Shown here piece by piece: positions 1 to 13,517 of a stretch of DNA of 64,000 nucleotides. This stretch comes from Costus lasius (taxonomy: Eukaryota > Streptophyta > Magnoliopsida > Zingiberales > Costaceae): assembly GCA_027563935.2 (NCBI GenBank), contig CM050451.1, forward strand, positions 99,165,565 to 99,229,564, written 5' to 3'. Position 1 is the first letter of the stretch. Every line of letters begins with the position of its first letter. A program made the translations under genes and the position numbers. The notes below the pieces were generated by a model. It saw nothing but the letters and a program-made list of their open reading frames with translations. It had not been told where the DNA came from and did no database searches.

Positions 1-1552
1 ATACCAACGCCATGAAGTTGGATGTCGGCTTGGAAGAAGAGAGCAACTTTGATCTCCTCCAAAAGGTCACACACAAGGTGAAGATCTCTTACTTCCTTGG
101 CGTCACTTGTGCTAGCAAGGCACCCAAGGTTCCTTGTCGAATGGAAGGAGATGATGAAAGCTTTCTTGGCCGATCCTTCTTCTCGTCAACCTCCACCACC
201 CAAGAGTGCGAGTGTCGTCAAGAGCCAAAGGGGAGATGAGCGTTAGCCAAAGCTTGTGATCGAATGTGGAGACATTCATCACTATGGCAAAACCGAAATG
301 CCATAAATGGTAAGTCTTCAACACATGCGTTATGCGTTCACATGAAGTGAACCAAACGCATATCTCATCTCACAAATGAACCAAGCGCTCACATATGAGC
401 CGGTTCAATGTAGTTGGTCCAATGACCAAACCAAATCAGCCCAAGGATTGGTCCAGACCAAAATAAACCCTAAGGTTCAAGATCTGACCGTTCATCCTTT
501 GATGCTCTTGATCTCCCAGATCTAGCATCCACACTCTCGATCAAAGCTTACCGATCTCAAGCCCTAATCAATCAAACATGATCAGACTGGATCTCACTTA
601 CAATCAGAGTTTAATCTCCTTTAAACTGAATCAAAACAATCCAGTCCACCCGATCTGACTCAAGTAAGTCATATCACCAAATTGTGCGACCCTAAGGGTT
701 TCCTTTAAATGTCGGTAACGATAACTCACGTCATCACAATCAGTGAGGGGTATCTAGCAACACATCACTGTCTCCCGATATAAAGGAAAGAGTCTTCCAA
801 GACTACACCCAAACCACAGCACAAGTGTGAATCCACTTCACAAGGCATACATGTTTCCTTTGCCACTGGATGTTCTTATTAGACAAGCATGTCAAGCCTG
901 TAACTCCAATACGATGAGCATGATTAGATCACATGAACATAGTCATCTGGGTATGGCCATACACTATCTCAATCATCTCATACAGGGGGGCCCTTTAGAA
1001 CATCACACTCCTTGAGCAAGGAGACGGCAATCCTTTATCTATCACTAGTGTCCTAACCTGACTCATGATCATTATCCAAGATAGTCTATAATCATTATGT
1101 TTCAAATGATATTGAACTACCTCAAAATAATGACATTCATCATTTAGAAACACAAGTGATCTCAAGTCAAAGGACATGTGCCACTTGGTGCTTACAAGGA
1201 TCATTCACATTGTGACAAGCAATTGAATATCCTAGTAGGGTCTGTCCAGTACATCCAATGTACCCATGAGTCTACATCTTATTTCATGCTCGAAGCATCC
1301 TATAAGATTAGCACACATATTAGTCTCAATCATATCAAGGCTGTCTCATGTTCACCAAGATATCTCGACTAAGGACATATGCATGTCAGCCTAGCTGAAC
1401 AGCTTTGAGACATTATTCAGAAGTACACTTATTACAGCAGACAAGGTAGCAACCTGAATAATAACCATGCCTTTATAAACATAAGAGTTTATTACATGAT
1501 ACTTATACAATCCCAAGGCCTCAAACATTAGCCTTAAGGGCATACCCCAACA
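1..1552 (-). repeat. Family A LTR s1, cut by left window edge
   Basis: This is an A-type LTR on the minus strand. Its 5' terminus (TGTTGGGG read on minus) is at 1552 and its 3' end lies off the left edge. It abuts the gag-pol reading frame of A1 exactly at the codon after the integrase tail. It resembles LTR s2 (31731-33460) along its whole length and differs strongly in its 3' third from A1's own 5' LTR, so it is an inserted LTR rather than A1's own 3' LTR. By alignment to s2, about 180 bp are missing on the left. Whether it is a solo LTR or the end of a full element cannot be told here. The conserved splice-donor motif lies at 3-13 and the LTR hairpin at 720-735. Confidence 0.85.
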
Positions 1553-3713
1553 GTCCTTCCTCTGGATTCTCATCCAGCTTTATTTCTCTCCCACTGGCTT
1601 CTTGCAGAAGAAATTCCTTCTCAAGAAATATTGCCGTCCGAGCAACAAATACCTTGTTCTCTTTGGGATCGTAGAAATAATAACCCTTAGTTTCCTTAGG
1701 GTAACCGACAAAGATGCATTTCTCAGATCTGCTCTCTAGTTTCCCAGAGGCGAGCTTTTTGACATAAGCCTCGCAACCCCAGATCTTAATAAATGTCAAG
1801 CTAGGCTGTTTCCCATACCATAACTCATATGGCGTCTTAGAAACTGCCTTGGATGGCACTCGGTTTAGTACCTTTACAGCTGTTTCCAGTGCAAATCCCC
1901 AAAAGGAGTAAGGTAGAGTAGCCTGACTCATCATAGAACGAACCATATCAAGTAACGTTCTATTTCTCCTCTCGGACACACCATTCCATTGCGGTGTTCC
2001 TGGCGGAGTGAGCTGTGAGATAATCCCACACTCCTTCAGATAGTCAGTAAACGCTCGACTTAGGTATTCTCCACCTCGATCAGAACGAAGTGCCTTGATA
2101 TTTCGGCCTAGCTGATTTTGTACTTCATTTTTGAACTCTTTGAACTTGTCAAAAGATTCACTCTTATGTCTCATTAGATAGACATATCCATACCTACTGA
2201 AATCATCAGTAAAGGTAATGAAGTATTGATAGCCACCTCTGGCATGTTTACTAAATGGCCCACACACATCACTGTGTATAAGGTCAAGTAAACCTGAAAC
2301 CCTTTGACCTTTGTTAAGAAAAGGAGTCTTCGTCATTTTACCCATTAAACAAGCTTTGCATGTATCAATCTCCTCATAGGAGAATGATCCCAGCAGTCCA
2401 TGATCATGCAACCGCTTAATGCGTTTCTTGTTAATATGGCCTAAACGACTATGCCATAGCAAGGTGCTGTCATCAGCATACTTGGCTTTCTTATTATCAA
2501 TATTTTGTATAGAATATTCCATGTCCAACATGAATAACCCATTGTTAATTGAACCAGTAGCATAAATAATATTATCAAGAGAAAGAACACACTTTGAAAT
2601 CTTGCATTCAAAGGAAAACCCTTTCCTGACAAGAGCAGGAATAGAGATAATATTCTTAGTAATGGTAGGAACAAAATAACAATTGTTCAATTCTAATACA
2701 ATGCCAGATGGTAATGAGATGTAATAATCCCCTACAGCAACAGCAGCAACCCGTGCCCCGTTTCCAACTCGTAGGTCCAGCTCATGCTGTCCCACCTGTC
2801 TTCTTCTCTTGAGTTCCTGTACATTTGAACAAATGTGAACTCCACATGCAGTGTCCAACACCCATGATATAGAAGAAGATGATATCATGACTTCAGTCAC
2901 AAATATACCTGAGCCAGAAGCGATGCTTCCCTTCTTGTCTCCTTGGAGCGCTTTACAGTCCTTTTTCCAGTGACCCAGCTGGCCACAGTGGAAACATCTG
3001 TATTCCTTTGACTGCTTAACCTTCTGTTTCAGCGCCTTGTTGTAGTTCTTGACTGGGGCTTTGCCCTTCTTCCCCTTCTTCTTGTTCCTGGAAGGAACCA
3101 TTAAGACAGAGGTTGAAGGCTTTCCCTTCAGAGTCTCCTCAGTAGTCAAGAGCATATTCAGCAACTCTGCCGGAGTACAATCGATTTTGTTCATATTAAA
3201 GTTAATAATGAACGCATCGAAAGAGGGCGGGAGAGACTGCAGAATAATGTCTACAGCAAGCTCCTGATTGATGGTATGCCCCAGTTTCTCTAGAGCCTCT
3301 TTGTGCCCAATCATCTTGAGCACGTGAGCTCCCACTGGGCTCCCTTCAGCCAGTTTGCTCTGAAAGAAAAGCTTGGTCAAATTATAGCGTTCAGTCCTCG
3401 CCTGTGCAGCATACAGCATCTTGAGGTTTGCTATAATTTCTATAGCAGACATATCCTCATGCTGATGCTGCAGCGGTGGCGTCATAGACGCTAGCATCAG
3501 GCAAGCGACATCAATGCTATCATTGACATGCTTTTCATAGGCTTCACGAACTGCCCTTGCGGCGTTCACAGCGGGTTGAGGCGGTATAGCCGTCTCGAGG
3601 ACATACAGTTTCCTCTCTGCCTTAAGAACAATCTTAAGGTGTCCGTACCAGTCCGAGAAGTTTGGCCCAGCAAACTTCTCCCTTTCCAGTAGGGATCGCA
3701 CATTGAAGCTCAT
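1553..3713 (-). pseudogene. gag-pol: Gag-Pol of A1, cut in pol by LTR s1
   Basis: This is the polyprotein of a Ty1/Copia retrotransposon, which makes the capsid shell and the enzymes for reverse transcription and integration. The frame runs 720 codons without a stop. It contains a Gag N-terminal region, a lysine-rich tract, a CX2CX4HX4C zinc knuckle near residue 240, a protease motif DTAC near 287, and integrase with its HHCC zinc site, DD35E triad and GKGY-like tail near 667-682. It then ends at the first base of codon 721, where LTR s1 begins. RT and RNase H are absent from the window and should lie beyond the left edge after s1. The start ATG matches that of the intact copy at 44715. No nonsense mutation is seen, so before the insertion this copy may have been functional. 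Confidence 0.9.
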
Positions 3714-5550
3714 GGTGTTCGTTGCTGCAGGAATCTACAACAATGCAAGAACAGCAAGGTCAGTATCAATGTTTAGAATCAATCCAGGACTTAAGAAAGA
3801 TTCTTTTCTCACTATTTTATCTGACTGAAAAATCCATTAAAACAGTCCGAAAGAGTAACACTCTTTTAGTGAGATGGGATCCAGATTTCATACTTGGTCT
3901 CCGCGTCCCGCTCAGGCGAGATAAGATGCACAGAGAGTACAAGCACTAATTTCTGGTAGGCAGTCCCTGCCAATCGCCAACCCGTGCGATTCCCCTTCAT
4001 CTGGGTAGTCCAGCAGACTGTGCCAACTGAGTTGGTACAACACAGTCTCTGATCCCACAGATGGCTGCCTCCATATAGCTAACATATGCCCCATATGTAG
4101 CGTACATGGTCAAGCTGACCTGACCTACTCCCTGGACCACCACGTGCTATGCTGAGCAACGAGAAGCGATAAATCCCTTCTCTGTAACACGCAGGTGAAA
4201 TCACACACCGTCTGAAGATAGATGGGCGTGCCCACTGAGTGGGTACAACACGGCCCCAACGTTAGTCAGAACAGTGAGGTTTCGCGCCAGAAGGCATTAC
4301 GAGCTTGATATTTTAGCGTTGGATTTTAACGGTCTTTTATCTTCTTACTATCAGGCAAATCCTATGGCTATAGTAGAAGATAAATAACTCATGCAATTCT
4401 AATTATTTAAACAATAAAAGAATGCAAGCTGATCTTATGTGGTAAAAGCCCATTAAGCCTAGGTAAGACCTTAATTCACTTAAGTCTTCACTTGCTTCTC
4501 TTCATGGGGCTTTTCCTTCTCTTCTGGCCCAACCCAGGGCCCTAGCGCCCATTGCAGCTCAGGTGCGCCCATCAGGTGAATGCTCCTGTCCTAGGGTCAA
4601 ACCCTAGACCTCCCACCTGGTCAAGCCATTAGCTGCATGCGCCTCTGCCATGTGTGCTCTGTGCTCTTGTCTGATTAAAATTACAATTGAATCTATCTAG
4701 ACAAGATTGACTCGTAGGTCAATTATACAATAAATTAATTAAAAATGTGATACGCAGATCACAAAAATATTAATTTACAATTTAACCCAGGCTCGCAGGC
4801 CCCAGCACAGCGCACTTTAAAAGGGCAGCCCACATAAGATGAAATAGACAAGCATTATGGCATCCAATCAACATGTGATCCATTATTAAGAAAATAAAAT
4901 TTTCAAAACCCATTGGCATCAATTTTACTTTTCTTATGTGCCCTACAACCTTACAACGGTCCATTGATAGGGATCCACTCATCATGTCTAGTTAGATCCA
5001 CTGCCCTTGCATATACCAAGTCCTAACTGACTTGAGTTGACCTAATGGTCAACCATACATGCGCCAAGGGCTGAACAACCATCATGAGTTATGGCAAGCG
5101 GGTGTGACCCCGGGCCTAACTCATGTGTGTTCACTGGTTGTCTCAACCAGACCTCGCTACACGCCTGTGATGCAATCGACCTATAGCCACCTCGTGCTTG
5201 CGCACAGGTGCCATCTGGTCGATCCATCTAGGCTATCAGATGGTTTGATCAGACTATTTGGATCTAATCTAGAGGGTGATTTCAACCCCATCAACCCGTC
5301 TAAGGGTTTATAGTAGGCACTTAGATCTAAGTGAAGCGCGCAAGTTGATATAATTTTTGACAAAACAAAAACCTAACAAGCGCCAACACAATATAACATG
5401 CGTAAACATGAACATCACACATGCGCCAACATCTAATAGCATAGTATGTATTTTCGCATGTGATAAAGAAGATCTAAGCATCGCAAACAAGGATCACACA
5501 ACATGAAGCAATCATATAGACATATAACAACCGCATGCTCTGATACCAAT
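3714..5550 (-). other. Untranslated leader of A1
   Basis: This is the non-coding stretch between the 5' LTR of A1 and its gag start. Read on the minus strand it begins with the primer-binding site and carries the GCAA-loop hairpin near 5190-5212. It then has the three-hairpin domain at about 3880-4310, and ends with a pyrimidine-rich tract and a TAG acceptor (3735-3737), 21 bases before the gag ATG. I see no gene in it. Confidence 0.8.
5537..5548 (-). other. Primer-binding site of A1 (initiator Met tRNA)
   Basis: On the minus strand this reads TGGTATCAGAGC, two bases after the end of the 5' LTR. It is complementary to the 3' end of plant initiator methionine tRNA and marks where minus-strand DNA synthesis starts. 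Confidence 0.9.
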
Positions 5551-6105
5551 TGAAAGTCCCCTTAATCTAGGGGGGCCGAAACCCTAAGGGTGGCGCAAAT
5601 GAAAGTTTTCGCATGGGAAGCTAGGGTTTCAACAAAAATCGCATATATGTTTATATGATCAACCTCTTATAGTTAGGAATCATACCATAACCATTTCGAT
5701 TGGATGGCGTCAAGGAAGAAGAGATTCGAATGAAACTCCTCCAAAAGGTGCGCACACAAGGTGATGTCGCCTACTCCTTTAGATCCTTGTGCTAGCAAGG
5801 TTCTTCAAGGGTCTTTGATCGAATCAAAGGGATGAGATGTCTTCTCCCACTTGGCCGAGACCTCTCCAAGACGTGAAGGAAGCTTTTCACCCGAGAGAGA
5901 GCGTCGAGAGCAAGAGTCAAAACGTATTGGCGTTCAAGAGAGGTGGCGCATGAAGACTTACTAAAAATAGCAAGCCATGAAGAGAATGCGCCCACTTCTC
6001 CATAACCGACAATAACGCTTCAAAGATTGAACCATGCGTTCATTCTCTTGAACCGGTTCAATCCAATTGACCCAACTCAATTTGGTTCAAAGACCAAATC
6101 AAAAC
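5551..6105 (-). repeat. A1 5' LTR, fragment 1 of 3 (3' end of the LTR)
   Basis: This is the terminal part of the 5' LTR of A1, ending in TTTCA next to the primer-binding site. It is nearly identical to the A6 fragment at 58748-59303. A2 interrupts it at 6106. The other pieces are 15201-16041 and 36006-36292; together they give an LTR of about 1673 bp once the insertions and duplicated target bases are removed. The donor motif GTATGAT starts at 5685 on the minus strand. Confidence 0.9.
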
Positions 6106-7788
6106 TGTTGGGGTATGCCCTTAAGGCTAATGTTTGAGGCCTTGGGTTCGTATCAGTATCATGTAATAAACTGTTATGTTTATAAAGGCATGGTTATTAT
6201 TCAGTTAGCTACATTGTCTGCTGCAATATATGTTCTTCTGAATAATGTCTCAAAGCTGTTCAGCTAGGCTGACAGGCAATAAAGTCCTTAGTCGATATAT
6301 CTTGGTGAACATGAGACAGCTTTGATATGGTTAAGACTAATATGTGTTCTAATCTTATAGGATGCTTAGAGCATGGAATAAGATGTAGACTCATGGGTAC
6401 ATTGGATGTACTGGACAGACCCTACTAGGATATTCAATTGTTTGTCACAATGTGAATAATCCTTGATTGTAACAAGTGGCACATTTCCTCTGACTTGAGA
6501 TCGCTTGTGTTTTCTAAATGATGATTGTCATTGTTTTGAGGTAGTTCAATATCATTTGAAACATAATGATTATAGACTATCTTGGATGGTGAGCTTGAGT
6601 CATATTAGGGCACTAGTGATAGACATAGGATTGCCGTCTCCTTGTTTAAGGAGTGTGATGTTCTAAAGGGGCCCCCTGGATGAGATGATTGAGAAAGTGT
6701 ATGGCCATACCCAGGTGACTATGTTCATCTGATCTAATCATGCTCATCATATTGGAGTTACAAGCTTGACACGCTTATCCAATAAGAACATCCAGTGGCA
6801 AAGGAAATAAGTATGCTTTGTGAGTTGATTCACACTTGTGTTGTTTTTGGGTGTAGTCTTGGAAGACTCTTTCCTTTATATCAGGAGACAGTGATGTGTT
6901 GCTAGATACCCCTCACTGATCGTGATGACGTGAGTTATCGTTACCGATATTTAAAGGAAACCCTCAGGGTCGCACAATTTGATGATATGGCTTACTTAAG
7001 TCAGATCGTGTGGACTGAATTGTTTAAGTTCAGTTTAAAGGGATTTAATCTCTGATTGTGAGTAAGATCTGGTCTGATCATGTTTGATTGATTAGGGCTT
7101 CAGATCGGTAAGCTTCGGTCGAGAGATTGGATGCTAGATTGGTCAGATCAGGAGCATCAAGAGATTGACGGTCAGATCAAGAACCTAAGTGTTTATTATG
7201 GTCTGGACTGAATGCTTGGCTTATTTGGTTATTGAACCAAACCAAAGTGAACCGGCTCATGAATGAGCGCATGGTTCAAGGGTGAAGAGAAGTTTGCGCT
7301 TGGGGTAAACCCATGGTCGCATGAGTGCATGAACGTGGGAGTGTTTCTATTTTTTAGAAACCATGACTCCTAAACGTGACATCGCCTCACGTTACTCCTC
7401 TCTCACGCCTATTGTCGCTCCTTCCTCTCGTCGCTTGCTGATTCGAGAGTGCATGTGGTGTTGACGATACGAGAAGGAAGTTTTTCGCCAAGCCAAGAAG
7501 ATCTCATCCCTTTCATACGAGAAGGATACTTGGACGATCCTTGCTAGCACAAGGGACGACAAGAAGAAGCTATACCTCATCTTGTGTGCGACAATTTGGA
7601 GGAGACCTCTCTTGTTCTCTTGCTTCCAAGACGCCATCTAGAAATGGCTATGGTATGGTTCTATCACTTCTATACAATCGGTTTTGTTAATCATAATACC
7701 ATGCAAGATCTAGAAACCCCCTTTCCGCTGCTTTCATTCTTCATATGCGCCTATGATTTAGGGTTTCGCCCCCATGTGGGAACCGTCA
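6106..7788 (+). repeat. A2 5' LTR
   Basis: This 1683-bp LTR begins TGTTGGGG and ends CGTCA. A TTTATAT promoter-like motif is near 6881. The GNRA-loop hairpin is at 6924-6939. The putative LTR exon ATG is at 7644 and is followed by the donor GT at 7653. The last 200 bases differ from those of most other A copies. Confidence 0.95.
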
Positions 7789-9615
7789 ATTGGTATCAGA
7801 GCCTTGGTTAACGCATGTTTTATGATTGCTTAAGCCCTTTTGTGATCCTTGTTTGTGAATAACGCTTAGATCTTGATTACATGCGCAAATACATGTTAAG
7901 TTGTCATAAGCGAAACTTGTATGTTTATGTGGCGCATGTATGTTGGCGCTTTTTAATTGTTGTTGTTTTATCAAAACTATTATAACATGCGCAACTCACT
8001 GGATCTAAGGCCTTGCATTAAACCCTTAGACGGGTTATTAGGGTTGAAGTCACCCCCTAGGTTAGATCCAAAAGACTAATCAGACCATCTGACAGCCTTG
8101 ATGGGTTGACCAGGTAGCACCTGTGCGCAAGCACGTGGTGGCTACAGGTCGGCTGCAGACAGGCGTGTAGCGATGTCTGATTGAGACAACCTATGAACGC
8201 ACATGAGTTAGGCCCGGGCTCATACCCGCTTGCCAGACCTCATTGTGGTTGTTCAGCCCTGGCGCATGCATGGTTGACCTTATGGTCGACTCAAGTCAGT
8301 TAGGACTTGGTGCATGTAAGGGCAGTGGATCTGACTAGGTTGGATGAGTGGATCCCTAGTAATGGACCGTTGTAAGGTTGTAGGGCACATAAGCAAAATA
8401 AAATTGATGCCCATGGGGTTTTTCGAAAATTTTATTTTAATGACTGGATCACATGATGATTGATGCCATGTGTTTGTCTATTTATTCTTATGTGGGCTGC
8501 CCATGTTAATTCTGTGCTGTGCTGGGGCCTGCGTGCCTGTATTAATTTTGTAAATTCATTTTATATTGTGATCTGCGAATCACATTGCTTTTAATTTATA
8601 AAATGTAATTGACCTGCGTGTCAATCTTGTCTAGATAGTTAAATTTGTAATTTAATTAGACAAGAGCACAGAGCACACTTGGCAGAGGCGCATGCAGCAG
8701 TGGCTAGACCAGGTGGGAGGTCCAGGGTTCGACTCTGGGACCAGGCGCATTTACCTGGTGGGCGCACCTGAGCTGCAAATGGCGCTTGGGCCCTGGTTTG
8801 GGCCAGATGAGCAGCAAAAGCCCGATGAAGAAAATACAAGTGAAGACTTAAGTTAATTAAGGTGTTACTTAGGCTATGGGCTTTTACCACATAAGATCCA
8901 TGCTTTCTTTTATTGCTTATATAAGTAGAACAGCATGTTTTAATTTATCTTCTGCTATCACCATAGGAATTGCATGATAGTAAGGAAGATAAAAGACCGT
9001 TAAAATCCAACGCTAAAATATCAAGCTCGTAAGCCTTCTGACGCGAAACCTCACTGTTCTGACTATCGTTGGAGCCGTGTTGTACCCACTCAGTGGGCAC
9101 GTCCATCTATCTTCAGACGGTGTGGGATTACACCTGTGTGTTACAGAGTAGGGATTTATCCCTTCTCGTTGCTCAGCATAGCACGTGGTGGTCCAGGGAG
9201 TAGGTCGGGTCAGCTTGACCATGTAAGCTACATATGTGGCGCATATGGTAGCACATGGGGGCAGCCATCTGTGGGGTCAGAGATTGTGTTGTACCAACTC
9301 AGTTGGCACAGTCTGCTGGACTGCCCAGATGAAGGGGAATCGCACGGGTTGGCGATTGGCTGGTACAGCCTACCAGAGATTAGTGCTTGTACTCTCTGTG
9401 CATCTTATCTTGCCTGAGCGGGACGCGGAGACCAAGTATGAAATCTGGATCCCATCTCACTAAAAGAGTGTTTACTCTTTCGGACTGTTTAATGGATTTT
9501 TCAGTCAGATAAAATAGTGAGAAAAAGAATCTTTCTTAAGTCCTGATTGATTCTTAACATTGATACTGACCTTGCTGTTCTTGCATTGTTGTAGATACCT
9601 GCAGCAACGAACACC
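7789..9615 (+). other. A2 leader, with PBS and three-hairpin domain
   Basis: This 1827-bp leader has no gene. The primer-binding site TGGTATCAGAGC is at 7791-7802. The GCAA-loop hairpin is at 8118-8140 and the three-hairpin domain at about 9000-9425. A splice-acceptor-like tract ends with TAG at 9592-9594. The 21 bases from there to the gag ATG contain no in-frame stop. Confidence 0.85.
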
Positions 9616-12600
9616 ATGAACTTCAATGTGCGATCCCTACTGGAAAGGGAGAAGTTTGCTGGGCCGAACTTCTCTGACTGGTTTGGACACCTTAAGATTG
9701 TTCTTAAGGTAGAGAGGAAACTGTATGTCCTCGAGACGGCTATACCGCCTCAGCCCGCTCCGAACGCCGCAAGGGCGGTTCGGGAAGCCTATGAAAAGCA
9801 CGTCAATGATAGCATTGATGTCGCTTGCCTGATGTTAGCGTCTATGACGCCACCGCTGCAGCGTCAGCATGAGGATATGTTAGCTATAGAGATTATAGCA
9901 AACCTCAAGATGCTGTATGCTGCACAGGCGAGGACAGAACGCTATAATTTGACAAAGCTGTTCTTTCAGAGCAAACTGGCTGAAGGGAGCCCAGTAGGAG
10001 CTCACGTGCTCAAGATGATTGGGCACAAGGAGGCTCTAGAGAAACTGGGGCATACCATCAATCAGGAGCTTGCTGTAGATATTATTCTGCAGTCTCTCCC
10101 GCCCTCTTTCGATGCATTCATTATTAATTTTAATATGAACAAAATCGATTGTACTCCGGCAGAGCTGCTGAATATGCTCCTCACTACTGAGGAGACTCTG
10201 AAGGGAAAGCCTTCGACCTCTGTCTTAATGGTTCCTTCCAGGAACAAGAAGAAGGGGAAGAAGGGCAAAGCCCCTGTCAAGAGCTACAGCAAGGCTCTGA
10301 AGCAGAAGGTGAAGCGGTCCAAGGAATACAGGTGTTTCCACTGTGGCCAGCTGGGTCACTGGAAAAGGGACTGTAAAGCGCTCCAAGGAGATAAGAGGGG
10401 AAGCTTCGCTTCTGGCTCAGGTATTTATGTGACTGAGGTCATGTTTTCTTCTTCTATATCATGGGTGTTGGACACTGCATGTGGAGTTCACATTTGTTCA
10501 AATGTACAGGAACTCAAGAGAAGAAGACAGGTGGGACAGCATGAGGTGGACCTACGCGTTGGAAACGGGGCACGGGTTGCTGCTGTTGCTGTAGGAGATT
10601 ATTTCATTTCTTTACCATCTAGAATTGTATTGGAACTAGACAATTGTTATTTTGTTCCCAGTATTACTAAAAATATTATCTCCATTCCTGCTCTTGTCAG
10701 GAAGGGATTTTCCTTTGAATGCAACATTTCAAAGTGTGTTTTATCTTTTGATAATATTGTTTATGCAACTGGTTCAATTAACAATGGGTTATACATGTTG
10801 GACATGGAATGTTCTATACAAAATATTGATAATAAGAAAGCCAAGTATGCTGATGACAGCACCTTGATATGGCATAGTCGTTTAGGCCATATTAACGAGA
10901 AACGCATTAAGCGGTTGCATGATCATGGACTGCTGGGATCATTCTCCTATAAGGAGATTGATACATGCAAAGCTTGTTTGATGGGTAAAATAACGAAGTC
11001 ACCTTTTCTTCACAAAGGTCAAAGGGCTTCAGGTTTACTTGACCTTATACACAGTGATGTGTGTGGGCCATTTAGTAAACATGCCAGAGGTGGCTATCAG
11101 TACTTCATTACCTTTACTGATGATTTCAGTAGATATGGGTATGTCTATTTAATGAGACATAAAAGTGAATCTTTTGACAAGTTCAAAGAGTTCAAGAATG
11201 AAGTACAAAATCAGCTAGGCCGAAATATCAAGGCACTTCGCTCAGATCGAGGTGGAGAATACCTAAGTCATGCGTTTACTGACTATTTAAAGGAGTGTGG
11301 GATCATCTCACAGCTCACTCCACCAGGAACACCGCAATGGAATGGTGTGTCCGAGAGGAGAAATAGAACGTTACTTGATATGGTTCGTTCTATGATGAGT
11401 CTGGCTACTCTATCTTACTCCTTTTGGGGTTTTGCACTGGAAACAGCTGCAAAAGTACTAAACCGAGTGCCATCCAAGGCCGTTTCAAAGACGCCATATG
11501 AATTATGGTATGGGAAACAGCCAAGCTTGACGTTTATAAGGATCTGGGGCTGCGAGGCTTATGTCAAAAAGCTCGCCTCTGGAAAACTAGAGAGCAGATC
11601 TGACAAATGTATCTTTGTCGGTTACCCTAAGGAAACTAAGGGTTATTATTTCTACGATCCCAAAGAGAACAAGGTTTTTGTTGCTCGGACGGCCATATTT
11701 CTTGAGAAGGAGTTTCTTCTGCAAGAGGCCAGTGGGAGAGAAATAAAGCTGGATGAGAATCCAGAGGAAGGACAAAGTGTGCAAGCAGAGTTGGATGAGA
11801 CTGAGCCGGTAGAGCAGGTTATTGAACAACCTGAGGCTCAGATATCACGGGAACCGCGAAGATCGGGAAGGATCCGTCAACAGCCTGAGCGCTATGACGG
11901 AGTCTACATCATTGATAATGATGAACCCCTCACTTATGCGGATGCGGTCAGTGGACCGGAGTCAGCGAGATGGCTTGAAGCTATGCGCGCCGAGATGGAC
12001 TCCATGTCAGATAACCAAGTTTGGGATTTGGTTGATCCGCCTCCGGGAGTAATCCCTATAGGCTGTAAATGGATCTTCAAGAAGAAGATTGACATGGATG
12101 GTAACGTAGTTACCTATAAAGGCAGGCTAGTTGCGAAAGGTTTCAAACAAATCTACGGGATAGATTATGATGAAACTTTCTCACCTGTAGCCATGTTTAA
12201 GTCTATTCGGATTCTTTTCGCGATAGCTGCATATTATGATTATGAGATCTAGCAAATGGATGTGAAAACAGCTTTCCTTAATGGAAATCTGGATGAGGAT
12301 GTGTACATGACACAACCTGAGGGTTTCACTGATCCATCAGATCGTCATAAGATATGCAAGTTAAAGAAGTCTATTTATGGACTTAAGCAAGCATCAAGAA
12401 GCTGGAACATTCGTTTTGATGAATCAGTCACTGAATTTGGTTTCATCAAGAACGAGGATGACCCGTGTGTATATAAGAGGTTTAGTGGGAGCGTGATTAC
12501 TTTCCTAGTCCTCTACGTCGATGATATCTTGATCATTGGAAATGACATTCCTGAAATGCATGCCGTTAAGGCATGGTTAAGGAAATGTTTCCAGATGAAA

Positions 12601-13497
12601 GATTTAGGAGAAGCAGCCTATGTATTAGGTGTGAAGATCTACAGGGATAGATCTAAGAGGCTTCTCGGGCTGTGCCAGAGTACTTACATCGATAAAGTCC
12701 TGGAGAGATTTCATTTAGAGAATTCTAAACGAAGATATCTTCCAGTCAGACATGGTCTGAATCTTTCGGAGAGTCAGTGTCCACAAACACAGACTGAGAA
12801 AGATGAAATGGACAATACGCCTTATGCTTCGGCTATTGGTTCCATTATGTATGCGATGTTGTGTACTCGCCCAGACGTCGCTTACGGGTTAAGCGTGACC
12901 AGTCGGTTCCAAAGTAATCCAGGTCAGGCACACTGGATTGCAGTCAATAATATTTTAAAATATCTTCGGAGGACCAAAGATATGTTCTTGATATATGGTG
13001 GTCAGGAAGAACTCAGTATTGAAGGATATACTGACGCTTCGTTCCAGTCTGACCAGGATGATTTCCGATCGCAATCAGGCTATGTTTTTAGCATGAATGG
13101 AGGAGCAGTGGTGTGGAAGAGTTTCAAACAGTCAACTGTTGCTGATTCCACAACAGAAGCTGAGTATGTTGCAGCCTCGGAAGCATCCAAGGAGGCAGTG
13201 TGGATTCGTAAGTTCATGAGAGAACTTGGTGTTGTTCCTTCGAGTGCAGATCCTTTGGTTATCTTCTGTGATAACACTGGAGCAATCGCACAAGCAAAGG
13301 AACCACGGTCGCACCAGAAGTCCAAGCACATACAGAGACGGTTTCACTTGATCAGGGAGATCATAGATCGTGGCGAGATCAAAGTATGCAAGGTTCATAC
13401 AGATGACAATCTGGCAGACCCGCTTACCAAGCCTCTGGCGCAGTAGAAGCATGAGAAGCACTGTAATAATATGGGTTTGAGATTTCTCAACCAGTAG
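9616..13497 (+). pseudogene. gag-pol: Gag-Pol of A2 with two nonsense codons
   Basis: The Ty1/Copia polyprotein frame is 1293 codons long, one residue shorter than the A5 copy. In order it holds Gag, CCHC knuckle, protease (DTAC), integrase, RT with YVDD, and RNase H. Two in-frame stops break it. The codon at 12250-12252 is TAG where the A5 copy has Trp (TGG), just before the RT motif that includes AFLNG. The codon at 13444-13446 is TAG where A5 has Gln, 17 codons before the natural end at 13495-13497. The frame is otherwise kept. Gag, protease and integrase could still be made, but RT and RNase H could not without readthrough. Confidence 0.93.
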
Positions 13498-13500
13498 ATT

Positions 13501-13517
13501 AAGTGCAAGTGGGAGAT
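13501..13517 (+). other. A2 polypurine tract
   Basis: AAGTGCAAGTGGGAGAT directly precedes the 3' LTR and is the same in all family A copies. It is the expected primer for plus-strand DNA synthesis. Confidence 0.85.

Noticed and set aside
1521..1552. Frame continuing from A1 pol into LTR s1
   Set aside because: The last ten codons are LTR sequence, so the coding part was ended at 1553.
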